Source of the DNA: Penium margaritaceum
Lineage: Eukaryota > Streptophyta > Zygnematophyceae > Desmidiales > Peniaceae
DNA: 64,000 bases
Assembly: GCA_023375785.1 (NCBI GenBank)
Contig: SZWC01003926.1
Coordinates: forward strand, 119,081-183,080
Reading direction: 5' to 3'
Positions 37,967-50,247 of the stretch are shown piece by piece. The position numbers and the translations under genes were made by a program. The notes beneath the pieces were generated by a model. The model was not told the origin of the DNA and made no database searches. It saw only the letters and a list, made by a program, of their open reading frames with translations. Numbering within the stretch: position 1 is the first letter of the stretch; every line of letters begins with the position of its first letter.

Positions 37967-39521
37967 CAGCTCTGACAAGTCCAAAAATGTGTACGGCTTT
38001 CACATTGGACAAGAGGAGTGCCTCCGATGACCTTTATTTCCACGTTTGATGACCTGGATAGCAGAAGCGCATCATGGTGCAGAAGACGGAGCTCAGGCTG
38101 ATCTCAAACTATGCAGGTGGTCTTGGCTTTGGGCTTTGGAGGTTGCAAATCAAGATCCACCTAGCGCACAAGGGACTACTTGGCCTGATGAAGGGTACAA
38201 AGGCGCTCAATGAGGAGAACATGACAGACAAAGAGAAGAAGACATTTGCAAAGAAGAACATGGAGGCACTCATGCTCCTATTATCATCTACCATCGAGAC
38301 TCAGTGGGGCTCATTCCAAGACTGAAAATTGGAATTTGAGGCATGGAAAAGGGTTTGTAGCATCCACCAGTCCACTTTCATGCTCAACAGGGTCTTCATG
38401 ATGAAGCGGCTTCAAGTGGTGAGGGTCAAGGAGTTGAAATACATCCTCTCTATCCTACACCAGATCGGTGTCACTCACCTCGTAATGTAATGATGTGGGG
38501 TGGAATTGTGACTCGAAGCTGCAGGTGATGACCCTCTTCATGGCTCTGCCTGACAGTTGGATCCCATTGATCATCGTCCTAGGACAATGGCAGAGAAAAA
38601 CCTCACCTATGGCGCAGTCATTGCATACATCCACAACAAGGTGCACAGTCAAAGGAACGACAAGGCCTTGTCTTCCTCAACGGCCCTAGTCACCAAAATG
38701 CGAGGAGGCAGCAGCGGCGGCAAGGAAAACAGTAACAAGGGCAGCAGCAAGCAAGGCACCAGGAAGGGTACTTGTCGCAATCATGGCAAGGAGGGCCACT
38801 CAGCCCGTGAGTGTCCGCAGGAGGCAAATGCTAGTGCCAAGTACGCCAAAGGAAAGAAGGTGCTCCTCAATGGCACCAAGAAGCACAAAATCAAAGGGGC
38901 CGACAGGCGGTGCCTGGATTCTATCGCCGAGGAGAGAACCCAAGTTGTGAAAGTGTCGGTTCATCCACTTCACCGAATATGTCAAGTCAATAGTGGTTGC
39001 CAATGAAAAAGACAAGCCGGACGCTGGCCACTCACTTTTCAAGGTGGAGGTGGAGGTGGAGGTGAACGTCAAAAAGATGTTGCATGTCATCCGTTATGTA
39101 GAGCATGTCCCCCACCTGGCTGAAATTCTATGTGTGAGGCACTTCATGGATGAGGGGTATGAGGTGCTCTTTTACAGGAAAGGCGTAGTGGTGCGCATGG
39201 ATGATGGCGGGAAAGTCATGTTGGAGGAATTACGTGAGGGTGATCTCTACACAGTGGAGACCAAAATTATCCCCACAGCAGCATTCGCAAAAGATGTGCA
39301 AAAACACGCATTCAACTTGGGCAAAGGAAGGGGTCTGATATAAAACACTGGCACTGAAAGCTGGCGCATTTGTCCCCCGCAGTCTTGAAGGAGATGACGA
39401 AGCGTGACATTGTCCGTGGCCACAACATCACTAGTGTAGCAGACTCAGCAGCAGATGCAACAGCACAAAAAAGTGCAAACCTTGTATTTGTCAAGAATTC
39501 GTGCGGTTTGGTCCCAAATTT

Positions 39522-40661
39522 TGTTTGATCCATCTCTACTGTTTCACGTCTATCATTTTGGGCGAATCTGAGACTGAGCGTGAGCTTTCTAGTTGACTCA
39601 CGCTATGCGAGCAAGCATTTAGAGACAGTCAGTTTTTTCGAAGGGAATAACGGAATTTTGCGTTAGGTTTTGTATCAGGAAATGATCTGAAAAATTGTAG
39701 GGCTAGTTATGAGCTCTCAAACGCACCAAACAGTGCGTGATTCAGCCAAGCATAGCCCAAGTTACACTTGCCGAAGTGCAGGTATCACCCATCACAGAAG
39801 CCTGACACTGCCACACACCGTGGCGCCTTCCTTCACGTGTTAAGCACCCTTCCCGAGGCTTCGATCCCATTGCACGTGATGGATGGGTCCCCTGCACTGT
39901 TTTGACGCACTTCACCCTCTTTTGGGTTGAGTTTGATGATGGGGTGCGAGAGGATTTGAAACCTGTCCACGGACCTGTAGTAAGAATTTTGACAAGTATC
40001 AAAACACACTACTGAGTTTCGGATGCCGAGACAGGATTTTGGTTGAGTCTCTCACTAACAACCTGCACTACTGGATCAGGTACTCGGTCCAATCGATTAT
40101 TCACTGGAATTCGAGTCNNNNNNNNNNNNNNNNNNNNNNNNNNNNNNNNNNNNNATCCCATTGCACGTGATGGATGGGTCCCCTGCACTGTTTTGACGCA
40201 CTTCACCCTCTTTTGGGTTGAGTTTGATGATGGGGTGCGAGAGGATTTGAAACCTGTCCACGGACCTGTAGTAAGAATTTTGACAAGTATCAAAACACAC
40301 TACTGAGTTTCGGATGCCGAGACAGGATTTTGGTTGAGTCTCTCACTAACAACCTGCACTACTGGATCAGGTACTCGGTCCAATCGATTATTCACTGGAA
40401 TTCGAGTCGCAGCCAGCTCCAAGAGCTGCCGTGCACACCCCAGCTTTGGAAGCTCATGTCTCCCTCGTTACTTGTTCGATTCCAGTGAAACAACTTTCAC
40501 CGGATTCAGCGAGTTGTCAAATTTCATGGGAAATCATCCATGTTAGGATCCGAGCAATCCTCAAGATGCTAGATCCAACTGTGAGGATTTTCCTCTCTCT
40601 TGCGGCTCATCGATGCCTCCCGACGCCGAACTTGTGTATGTGGAGGGGCAATTTTTTAACA
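39522..40661 (-). repeat. LTR copy c, nested in copia fossil 5, with an N gap
   Basis: This is homologous to LTR copies a and b in the same orientation, so opposite to the element that contains it. It starts TGTTTGATCC and ends TTAACA. Integrase-coding sequence of fossil 5 lies on both sides, so this is a solo LTR or the last trace of an inserted relative. Its length (1140 bp) is inflated by a 254-bp exact repeat around the N gap at 40118-40154. No clear target duplication was found. Confidence 0.75.
39864..40408. repeat. Exact 254-bp repeat around a 37-N gap, probable assembly artefact
   Basis: 39864-40117 and 40155-40408 appear identical base for base and flank the N run at 40118-40154. 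Identity is unexpected in a family whose other copies are well diverged. The simplest reading is two contig ends that overlap in truth but were scaffolded with a nominal gap. Confidence 0.85.
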
Positions 40662-42878
40662 GTGTTTTGGGTAAAGCAAGGCACAAACCGTTCAACGAGG
40701 ATGTGGGTCGTGCTCAGGACCTTTTGGAGATTGTTCACAGTGACATCTACGAACAGTCCAAAACACCATAAGAAAGTGGCGCGTGATACTTTATCACCTT
40801 CATTGATGACTGAAGCAGAATTTCCTACGTGTACTTCAAGTAGTAGAACGGCAAGTTGCTGAGCCGGATGAAGTAGTGCATTGACTTCGTGGAGAGAGAG
40901 ACTGGCCTCAAGATCAGAGAGCTACTCAGCAATAACTGTGGAGGCACGTGGGATACAGCGGATGGCTGAATGAGTATGGTATCAAGCAGGAGAACACAAC
41001 GCACTACTCGCCACAATCTAACAGCGTGGTGAAGTGGGGAAACCAGATGTTGATGAATATGGTACGGATGATAATCATGGAAATGGAATTGCTGCGGAAA
41101 CGTTGGACAAAACCAGGCCGCACAGCGTGCTACACCATCAACCTATTGGTGGTGCTGAAGGGGAACTGTTGACATTTTGTGCCCCTTGCCATGAGTGCCG
41201 TTGATCATGTTCTCTTGTTCAAGAAATAGGGGGTGGTTGAACACCTGATCTGATTTCAGATTTGGATGGAGCGAGTCCAAGCTTCGTGTTGCACACCTAG
41301 ATGTATTTTAGTGTAAGGTGCACGCAAGGGTACAAGCGACATAATGATGCAATAGCAAAATAGATCCATGTGGCAAGTTGTGCCTCTCTCTTGGCTTTCA
41401 GAGGTCACACAAGGCATTCTGGCTCTGCAATGTGTGCAAGGAGGACGTCTTCAGCAACTGTGATGTTGTGTTTGACGAGCAGCAGATCTACAGTAGCAGC
41501 AGAAATGAAATCAGCATGGTGGACTCTCCCAAGCAAGGGGAATGGTTTGACATCCTCACCAGTGAGGAGGAACCAGTGGATTCTGACATGGATGACGCAG
41601 TTTTGGAGTGTGAAGGTGCTGGGGTGCAGCAGGGCAATTGTACAAATGCAGGTGCCCCTGATGTGCAGAACGCAGAAGCCGAAGTTGAGGTGTCTAAGAA
41701 TGTCAATGCCGCTGCCATGGAACGGCAGCGGCATGGCTGCCATGCACCGCGCCATGCCGATCCAACTTGCCATTGCTACAAAGTACCATTTTGCAAGCAC
41801 CTATTACACGGATTTTGGCTCGGCAATTTTGAAATTTATGTGGATGGCCTAATATTGTGTTCCTCTGAATCGCAGGCTCTACAGCAGCTGAAGGAGCAGT
41901 TTAGTGGCAGGTTCCAGATGTTCAACATGAGGGAGATGGAGTACTAACTCGGGGTGAGGATTACACAGAGCCGGAGCTCGTGCACGGTTGAGCTGGGACA
42001 GGCTGAGTATGTGGCCTAAATTCTAAGGCGTTACAACATGGAGGATTGCAAACCTGTCACTAGTCCGGTCTCCAGAACCTGTATCCTGAGTGCTGCAATG
42101 GCGCCACAAATAAAAGAAGAGCGGGAGAACATGGTGGGGGTGCCGTATGAGTCTGCGGTTGGCACCATCAGGTGACAGCTCGGCCATACCCAGCCTATTT
42201 GGTGGATCAAGTAAGCAGGTCCATGACTGATCCTGGCCCGCTACATTGGAAGGTAGTCAAGCGCATCCTCTGCTACCTGCAGGTGATGCGGCACGCGTTT
42301 CTGAGGTTCGACGGCAAGGGGAGCCTGCCCCTTGCATCTGGTCTCCTACACCGACGCAGACTACGCCGGTGATGTGGAAAATCAGAAGTCTACCGCCGGC
42401 TACGTGTACTTTCTCGTGAATGTGGCAGTCTCATGGTGCAGAAGAAAGCAGGACTGAGTCACCACCTCCACAATGGAAGTAGAGTACATGGCACTGGCAG
42501 AAGCGGTCAAGGAAGCCGTATGGCTTCATAGTAATAGAGGAAGGTTGGTGTGCTGCAGCAAGAGTCTACATTGGTGCAAGAGGACAACTACGACTCCATC
42601 TCGCTGACTAATGCAGGACGTGAGGGGAAAACACATGGATGTGTACTCCCGTGATGTACATAACATGGTCAAAAAGGGGTAGGTTGTGCCACAACAATGT
42701 AGTATCACACGCATGCTTACGAATTGTTTGACCGAGGCTCAGCCCAAAGACCGACATGTCATCAGTGTTGGAGGCCTTCGGGGCTTACGGGCTATGATGG
42801 GTTCAAGAGTGCTGTGGAAGATGAGCAGGAGTGAGCAGGGAAGTATCTGGTATGGAAGATGCAAGGGGGAGATCATTA

Positions 42879-43576
42879 TGTATGACCCTGTACCACGTTC
42901 TGGAGTCGCAATTTTCAGGTCGATGGTTCCGATACTTGCAGAGTAAATGTTTGTATTCATAGATGGATGTTTCAGAAACTAGAGGATGTGCTGGACCAGA
43001 TTCAAGTTAAATAAAAGAATCGGTTGAGAATCAAAGAAGTTATGGTCTGTCAAAGTTGTGAGGTGGTGCTGGCCAACCGGTTTTGGATAGCAGACTTGGA
43101 GCCGGATGGTAGTGACTCCTACCACGTACACCATGGCGGAGGATCCCCTTGGGATATGCTATCAGAAGTATCCCATGGCTCATTGGAGCCATGCGCACTT
43201 TGTCATGGAAGCTTTTTGCTTCATTGAGATCCAGGGAGCTTTGGGTGCCCGTCACTCACGCTGTTGCTGTGACACCAACAATGACACAATGATGCATATC
43301 ATGTAACGGGCGCTACGGTGGTCAAATTCGCATGCATTTTGGTATGTTGGAAAGCTTGTGCCCAGCACTGTGACTTTGCTTACGTGTTCCTTGTCCAAAT
43401 AGCCAACCAAAATTCATCCTCAGCTCTTCGAACATCAGGTGTTGATTAACTCTGCCAGAACTCTGCTCACATAGCGTGCAGCAACTAGAAAGCAAGCACT
43501 TCATCTAAGATTGCTATTCAAATGGGTTGTGAACCTCATACCATGGTCAGGCCACTTTGGAACGGCATTTGTAATA
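42879..43576 (+). repeat. 3' LTR of copia fossil 5
   Basis: A purine tract (gcaagggggaga, 42861-42872) lies just upstream and the LTR is taken to begin at TGTATGACC. Its last 140 bp (from about 43436) match 37806-37950 at the other end of the element. It also shares blocks such as CTCACATAGCGTG with LTR copy d, so it belongs to a sister subfamily. The left edge could be off by several bases. Confidence 0.7.
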
Positions 43577-43988
43577 AAAAAAATTCATCCCGGCTGTCAG
43601 ATCTGAACATACAAAGCTGGCGCTTGCAGGCACACTCAGCTTGGAAAATCCATGAGTGAATGACCTTATTGACATTGCTCTTCCGGTGAAGAGTGAAGGC
43701 CTAAAAAAAGGATTAAGGAAAGAGGATGTAGTGGCTGAGGCCACGTAGGAAGTCATCGGACAAGGAATCCATGATATCCTTATCAAGAAGATGAATCAGA
43801 TGAGTTGTGGGAGTGTCAGAGGTGGAAAAGGGGAAAAGGAGCAATTTCCCCTGAGTGCATTCAAAATAGACTGTTGAGCAAGGAATAAGGAGGGTCTAAG
43901 CACCAAGGTCAGATGCAGGCTGTGTATGGGTCATACAATCAAATGCAACAGTGTGAATGTGAGGGAGAAAATGGTGAAGGATACATGA
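43577..43988. other. Unassigned spacer between fossil 5 and LTR copy d
   Basis: About 410 bp of mixed, A/G-rich sequence holds no frame or motif that I recognise. It may be old host DNA or leftover element sequence. Confidence 0.5.
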
Positions 43989-44934
43989 TGTAGAAAAATT
44001 TGCCCCACCGCATGCCCAAGTGCGGCCCGGGGAGGCGCCTACGAGCCGCCAGAGAGAGGAAAATCCTCTCAGTTGGATCTAGTGGCTCAATGATTAATTG
44101 GATCCTAAAATGGATGATTTTCCCTCAAATTAGACGAGTCTCTGAATGCGGTGGAAGTTGTTTCACCGGAATCGGAGAAGTATCTAGCGAGATATGAGCT
44201 TCCAAAATTGGGGTGTGTGTGGTGGCTCTGGGAGCAGGCCGCGACTTGAATTTCGGTGAACAATCGACCGGACCGAGTAACAAATGTCCATCTGGAGATT
44301 CTGCTCTGGAATGACTGCCGAGGTGTCTGGTGGACAATCCACCAGATACTGTACTGAAGGTCTTAGCCAAAATCCAGGCTCGGCGTCCGAAACCAAGTAG
44401 TTCTTTTTGTTACTTGGGTACTTGGTCAAAATTCTGACTGCAGGTCCGCGGACAGGTTTCTAACCTTGTCACACCCCATCACCAAACTCGACCCAAAAGT
44501 GGGAGAGGTGCGACGAAACAGTGCAGGGGATCCCTACATGTGCAATGGGATCTAAGCCTTGGGAAAGGCGCTTGGGACTCTCCAAAGGCGCCACGACGTG
44601 TGCGCGCCATGGAGACGTTGGGCGTTTTTTTGGTGGGTGAGACCTGCGCTTCAGCAAGCGTAACTTGGGCTATGCTTGGCCAAATTGTGCGTGGTTTGGT
44701 GCCTTGGAGAGCTCATGACTAGTCCTATAAATTCTCTGATCATTTCTATGTATCAAAACTAATGAAAAATACCGTTATTCCCTTCGCAAACTGACTGTCT
44801 CTAAATTCCTCCTCACATAGCGTGAGGCGATCAGAAAGCTCATGCTGAGTCTCAGATTCGCCCAAAACGAAAGACATGAACCACTAGAGAAGATCACACC
44901 AACTTTGGGAACGCACCATGCGAATTTCCTGACA
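43989..44934 (+). repeat. LTR copy d with its primer-binding site
   Basis: This 946-bp LTR is the reverse-complement counterpart of copies a-c. It starts TGTAGAAAAATTTGCCCC and ends CTGACA. It is followed by aa and then GGGTTATGGGCCCA (44937-44950), the half-tRNA-iMet site, so it is the 5' LTR of a + strand element. Just past the primer site the sequence changes to - strand integrase-RT linker of fossil 6, and nothing more of the + element is visible. Confidence 0.8.
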
Positions 44935-46774
44935 AAGGGTTATGGGCCCATGTGCCTGATCGTTTCCAACATTCACATCTTCTGTAGTGCGTGCAGACCT
45001 CCGTGGCAGCTTTTGTGCATTGTTCCACTGCTCCTCCTCATCGGCTTTGGCTTCTGGCTCCTTCTCTTTCTCAGCTTCCTCCACCTCCTTGTCATTGCCG
45101 CTATCACCACCATCTTCCACATTATTCTCTTTTACTACTGGTTCTTGTCCCACCTGAGATATTAGTGTGGGAGCAAGTGGGACTGCATACTTAGGGCTCC
45201 AAGTCTAGCCCGTCAGGTCCTTTTGAAAGACCACGTCATGGCTGCAGATGATCTTGCGTGTAGCAAGGTTGTAGAGGCAGTATCCCACGGTGTTGTAGCG
45301 AGGAGCACTACCTTCAGCGAATTTGCTTCCAGATTGTTTTGGTTGCTGGCAGGTACGTGAAAAAATGCACCACACCTGAAGACTTTCAGGTGCGTCATTG
45401 TTGGCTTGCGTCCTGTCCACGCCTCCTCCGGTGTCATGAACGGCACAACACACATGGGACTCCATTTTTTCAGGTACACTGCTCTGTTGACCGCTTCCAC
45501 CCAAGGTTGATGAGATCTCTGTGTCTTGGAACATGCTGCAAACATGCTCCATGAGCGTGTGATTTGCGTGTTCAGCCATGCTGTTCAGCTGCAGTGTTCC
45601 AGGTGGAGTGACCTGTTGGATCCCGCGACACTTGAAGTAGTTGCAGAAGTCATTCGAGAGGTACTCTCCTCCACCTGTAGGTACAAAGTACTTTCAACTT
45701 CTTGCTAATCTCAGTCTGTGCAGCAGCAATCCACACCTTGAAAGCATCAAAGCACTCATCCTTTCCATCCAAGAAGGACACACACGTCTTCCTCGGCTTT
45801 TCATCAATGAACCTGACAAAGTACACCTTGCCAGACGAGTTTTGTGATGGCATGGGACCGCACAAATCAGGGAGTATGAGTGAGAGAATCTTTGTCACTC
45901 TCTTACCTTCCCCCGTGAAAGGACAACATATTTTCTTCACTTCAAGGAAGCTTTGACAAGCCGATGCACCAGGATTATTCACCCCGTTGAGCTCCAGACC
46001 ACAGAGCATATGCTGCATGGAGATGAGGGCACTAAAACCGAGGTGACCAAGCCAGCGGTGCCGCAGGCCGATGTCGTGTTTTCCTTCCCTTGCCGCCAAC
46101 GTTGAGTTGGCTTCCTTCTCTGACGCCACATAGAGATGATAGAGACTGGCCGCTTTTGCAAGCACACGGCCTGCACGGGTAGAGATGGTGCAGCAACCAT
46201 TCTCAAAGCAAACCTGCATTCCGTTGGAGATGAGAGAGGAAATAGAGAGGAGGCTAGCTGCCAGCCCCAGAACATGGAGCACCCCCTGCACACGACGTTC
46301 CACACGCTTCTTTTCAACTGAAGCACAAAACACAATCTCACCCTCCCCAACCGCCATTTGCACATGGTTGTTCCCCATGTATACCTGTCAAGGTTCAATG
46401 GCGATGTAGACCACAAACCACTCTTGGCGGCATGTCATGTGCTGCGTGGCTCTCGAGTCGATGATCCAGAACAAGGTGGTGTTTTTGGAGATGTACAAGA
46501 TCCGGATGGTGGCCATGAATCAATTTTCTCAATCTGTTTTATCGCGGAAGCGTTGGACTGCTTTCCTGCTCCCACTCCAGTCGCAAGGTCCGCCTTCTTC
46601 TTCCGACATTCGCGCGCCTAATGGTCCGGCGTCTTACAGCAATGGTATTTCCCCTTATTCTTCCCTCCTCCGCCACTGGCCCTGGTTGGTGCAGCATTAC
46701 TACCATGATCAGAGTTGGTGATGAGAGCAACGTCCAGTTCGCTTCTGCCCTCATCTCCCTTACGAGGCTCCTCC

Positions 46775-47219
46775 TCAAACAACAGGCTCTCCTCCCACAT
46801 TATTGAGGGAGAGTTTGTTGCCACACTAGTCTAGGAAAACAATGAGAGGAGTATTGCTGCTAGGAAGTCCAGAGAGGATGGTCAGAATTTGCACAAATTC
46901 CATGAAAGCGTCCTCAACTGTAGCAAGCTGGTCAGCAAGAGACTTCAGCATGCATGTTGATGTAATCAACATGATGGAGCTGGACTCATCCATCCTNTCA
47001 AACAACAGGCTCTCCTCCCACATTATTGAGGGAGAGTTTGTTGCCACACTAGTCTAGGAAAACAATGAGAGGAGTATTGCTGCTAGGAAGTCCAGAGAGG
47101 ATGGTCAGAATTTGCACAAATTCCATGAAAGCGTCCTCAACTGTAGCAAGCTGGTCAGCAAGAGACTTCAGCATGCATGTTGATGTAATCAACATGATGG
47201 AGCTGGACTCATCCATCCT
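46775..47219. repeat. Exact 222-bp repeat around a single N, probable assembly artefact
   Basis: 46775-46996 and 46998-47219 appear identical, separated by one N. As at 39864-40408, this is the pattern left when two overlapping contig ends are placed side by side rather than merged. Confidence 0.88.
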
Positions 47220-47678
47220 CACTGTGTAGAAGTGACAACACAGCTGCATGTTCATGAGGATTGACTTGGAATCATAAGTGGACTCAAGATTTTTCTAAAC
47301 CTCCTTTGGCGTGAGGACACCACGGACGAGGAGTTGCTGTCGTTTGACAAGGGAAAGATAGATGGTGATGAGGGAGCGTTCACGCTTCTTGCGGTAGGAA
47401 CGGGCCTCACCAGGAGAAAAGGAGCCTTCTACTGGTTCCTTCCCTTTCTCATCCGCTTGGCTGCAGAGAACGTTCTCCATCAGTACCATCTTCATGTTAT
47501 GGCTCCAGTTGAAAAAATTATTGCCTTCAAAATTGGCGGTATTGACGCCGGCCACCACCAAATCGGATGTCGCCATCGTAGTGCATCTTTCAGCCCCCAA
47601 ACGACTCTCTCACAAAACAGGGTGCAAGGAGTGCTGCAAGGATGAGACAAAGCCTTTTTCTAGCTCTGATACCACTCA

Positions 47679-48270
47679 TGAAAACTGGGACAGCCCTCAG
47701 GCAGGATCAGGCTTACTAAGAGCCACCTAGACAGGACCAACTGTTTGTGCAAGGGAGTTTCACTTGCAAAAATTATGGAGGCAAATGTAGGAACACATAG
47801 AATGCGAATATCAGAGTTGAATCTTGAGTGAAAAATTAAATTATCACAGATTTCTAAGAAGACCTTATATGCCTTATTTGGCCAAGGGAGCACTGAGATA
47901 CACTCTGTCAAAGTTGACCCTCTAGCACATCCCTAGCCTTGCTGGATGAGCGGCCGTCACATTGTCATGTATTCGAATTATGTCTCCCACGGCCTGCACG
48001 GCCAATCATCAAATGCTCCTTCCTTGTATTCTCCTGGATGCTCTCCAGCCATGTTTTCTCCTTGAAGGCCGCTCTCATCCATCCTGTTCAATAGTTCTGG
48101 CTGCCTTTTGTGCTGAAAGTGCTCTGGTCGCCACCAGAACCCGAACGATGATCTCCAAACTTTGAAAAACCATATCTCGCTCAAACGAACTCCAAATTGA
48201 GCTCTGTGAAGTGCGTTGGAACCTGTGAAATATCCTCTATGCATCTATGATTTTGGATGATTTTTATCAA
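47679..48270 (-). repeat. 5' LTR of copia fossil 6, outer edge uncertain
   Basis: The inner edge is set by TG at 47679-47680 next to the primer site at 47664-47675. The outer edge cannot be measured because no second LTR is present. It must lie before the putative host stop codon at 48301. Sequence near 48.16-48.25 kb is LTR-like in style. Confidence 0.5.
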
Positions 48271-48300
48271 GCAGCTCAGTTTTGTCACTTTCTGGCACCC

Positions 48301-50121
48301 TCATATCTCTAAGAGAGATAACCACTGCGGCTGTTGCACTAGCACAATGGATTCAAGACCAACAGTGTCAGGAGAGTGTGATGATGTTGAAGTTGATTCA
48401 ACATGCCCATTGACAGTTGCAGGATTTTTTTCCAAATGAGGAATCACGCTTTCACTAAAGGATTGTGCTAGAGGGGACAGGAGTGCTTACAGTCTCTTAC
48501 GTGCATGTGGCTCTGGTAGTGTGCCCGGTGTCGTTGGTGTTGTGTGAGACACGTGCATGTCATTGAATTATTTTTGGGAGTGGCGATCCAACTCTGTCTC
48601 TTGGTACTCCTCTTAGCATGAGCATATCTTGTGTGCCGGATGGCTGTAGTGCACAGAATCCAAGAGCGGTTGCACCCTTCCATGGCTACCCAAAAGGTAC
48701 ACTAGCTCCTTTATCTCTCCTGAGCTCACTAGACACTTCCAACAGCATCATAACAATTAGTTCAGAGGGCCTCTCATATTCTAGAGTGGCTGGTAGCATC
48801 AGCTGGAGTTTTTGAAGCATTGAATTCTTATAACAGTAGGCTCTCACTGTTGTTTTTGCTGCTTCTACGGAAGAGTTGAAAGCTGCTGTGGTAGCAAGCA
48901 AGGAGCCGAAGCCACACAGTTCAGGATTCTGTTTCTTCTCTTGCTGCAGCGGTGGGAAAGTTTCCCCAATGAGTTCATGCTGCTAGGTGCCGCTGCCTCT
49001 ACAATTGCAGTTGCTTGCAAGATGCCACAACCACATTGTAAAGCACATGTTTCACTGAAACCATTGAAAATGGGCTGCTGCAGCGATAAAGACAGGCTGG
49101 TAGTACTGCTGCTGGAGTACATAACACTACTGCAAAGGCAAGAAATGTTCCACACCCAGGGAGTAGGGTGATGATACAAATAGAAACTGGCAACTAGAAA
49201 TGGCGGAACCGGCTGATGTGTGTGCTGTTGCATATGTTGCTTCATCTGCTATCAGAATGTGATATTGCTCCGGAGTGCCATTGCTCTGATTTCCATCACC
49301 TATGGTCAAGCTTTTCAACGGAGGTCTGAGTGAGGCAACTTTTTCAAAGCCACAATAGAACAAGAAAGGCACATATGTAGTGGCAAAGAGAAGTTGCTTC
49401 TGTCCCTGCGTGCTGTTTCTCTAGCCAGCAGAAACTAAGATAAGGCTTCAAAGAGTGAGGTCAAAGTGAGAAAAATATGTCAAACCCAGGGAAGGTTTGA
49501 GTGAGTCACCCACATCAGAATGGAGAGGCGTCTGGGAAAATCAACCATGCCAAGGCCAAGATATCCTGCCGCTTCTTCAGACTGCTGCAATGAGTGGAAG
49601 CAGTCATGGCCAGCCTCGGAAGAAAGAGGTCCAAGAAAGGCACTCACACAAACACCAAGGGATGCCTTCGAAAGGATCCAGTCTTGCCTCCAACGGTGGT
49701 GTGGGGGTGTTGCTGGCTGCTGCTTCTTAAAGGAGCCATTGTGGGTGGTGATTAGAGGCAGGCTACTGTGGTTGGTGGCGGTTTACAAAGGGAAGAAGGG
49801 TCCTGAAAAATGGCCAAGGGACCCCAGATAAATCCTGCAATCTCACAAAAGGGAGGAAGAATAGGAGAGGTGGCACAAATCAACACCTTTTATCTGATAG
49901 CAGTGGCAATGGGAAATGGTTGACGAAGTGACTGAAAGAGATGGAATGAAGAAGAGAACTCAGCCATGTGCATACGATGGACAGCTCTTGACTTGTTGCT
50001 TGAGATACAACCAAACAAGTGAGATGGTAAGTTTAGAGGCAACAAGAGAAACGTGGACACAGGAGCCCCATCCATGCACGTGAAACATAACATGCGTCTC
50101 GCCGTAAAATGCCATCAAAAC
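48301..50121 (-). CDS. Putative 3' part of an unrecognised multi-exon host gene
   Basis: Five open segments on the - strand connect with consistent phases and GT/AG borders: 50061-50121, 49887-49931, 49510-49765, 49178-49420 and 48703-48982. A terminal exon follows at 48301-48467 (acceptor cccctctag, stop TGA). Predicted pieces include GILRRDACYVSRAWMGL, RWRQDWILSKASLGVCVSAF, LLFATTYVPFLFYCGFEKVA, MLQKLQLMLPATLEYERPSE and LEKNPATVNGHVES. Codon use looks ordinary and hydrophobic residues are spaced as in a folded helical protein. I do not recognise the family. Two donors (gtgtac at 48702 and gtatca at 49177) are weak, so some borders may be wrong. The 5' end is not found. The downstream flank is the LTR of fossil 6, so the gene, if real, lost or shares its 3' surroundings with a transposon. 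Confidence 0.35.
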
Positions 50122-50247
50122 CTATGGAAAGTGCAGTCAGATGCATAGGCCAAACCATCTGCTAGCCCCATCAGAAATTTCACCGGAAGATGAACTGTTA
50201 TTTTTCTTAAACAAAAACATGGCAAATATTGGAAATTGTGTGTGTAG

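Larger units (their letters stand above)
37796..43576 (+). mobile_element. Copia fossil 5 (part of 5' LTR, gag, protease, integrase, RT, RNase H, 3' LTR; broken)
   Basis: This is a + strand Ty1/copia element. Parts: the end of a 5' LTR (37796-37950), primer-binding site 37953-37966, gag (38.07-39.0 kb, YAGGLGFGLWRLQIKIHL), CCHC knuckle CRNHGKEGHSAREC (about 38.77 kb), protease-region remains (39.0-39.35 kb), integrase (39.36-39.52 kb and 40.67-41.55 kb), an RT part (EIYVDGLILCSS at about 41.83 kb), RNase H (42.1-42.5 kb, YTDADYAGDVENQKSTAGYV) and a 3' LTR (42879-43576). An LTR of the a-d family (39522-40661) sits in the integrase region in opposite orientation. The 37.80-37.95 kb and 43.44-43.57 kb stretches match, which supports one element. 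It has many breaks. Confidence 0.8.
44955..48270 (-). mobile_element. Copia fossil 6 (5' LTR, gag, protease, integrase; broken)
   Basis: This is a - strand Ty1/copia element of a lineage different from fossils 3-5. Parts from right to left: 5' LTR from 47679 (outer edge near 48.27 kb, uncertain), primer site 47664-47675 (TGGTATCAGAGC on the - strand, the classic tRNA-iMet 3' end), gag (47.58-46.6 kb, VNTANFEGNNFFNWSHNMK), nucleocapsid-like DHYAREC, protease region (about 46.45-46.1 kb), GAG-pre-integrase (RHRWLGHLGFSAL, 46.1 kb), integrase (46.0-45.2 kb) and acidic linker (45.15-44.95 kb). RT, RNase H and the 3' LTR are not seen. A 222-bp exact repeat around the single N at 46997 lies in gag. 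There are several breaks. Confidence 0.75.

Noticed and set aside
39514-40666. Target-site duplication for LTR copy c
   Set aside because: The bases outside the LTR do not match over five positions, so insertion is inferred only from the integrase sequence on both sides.
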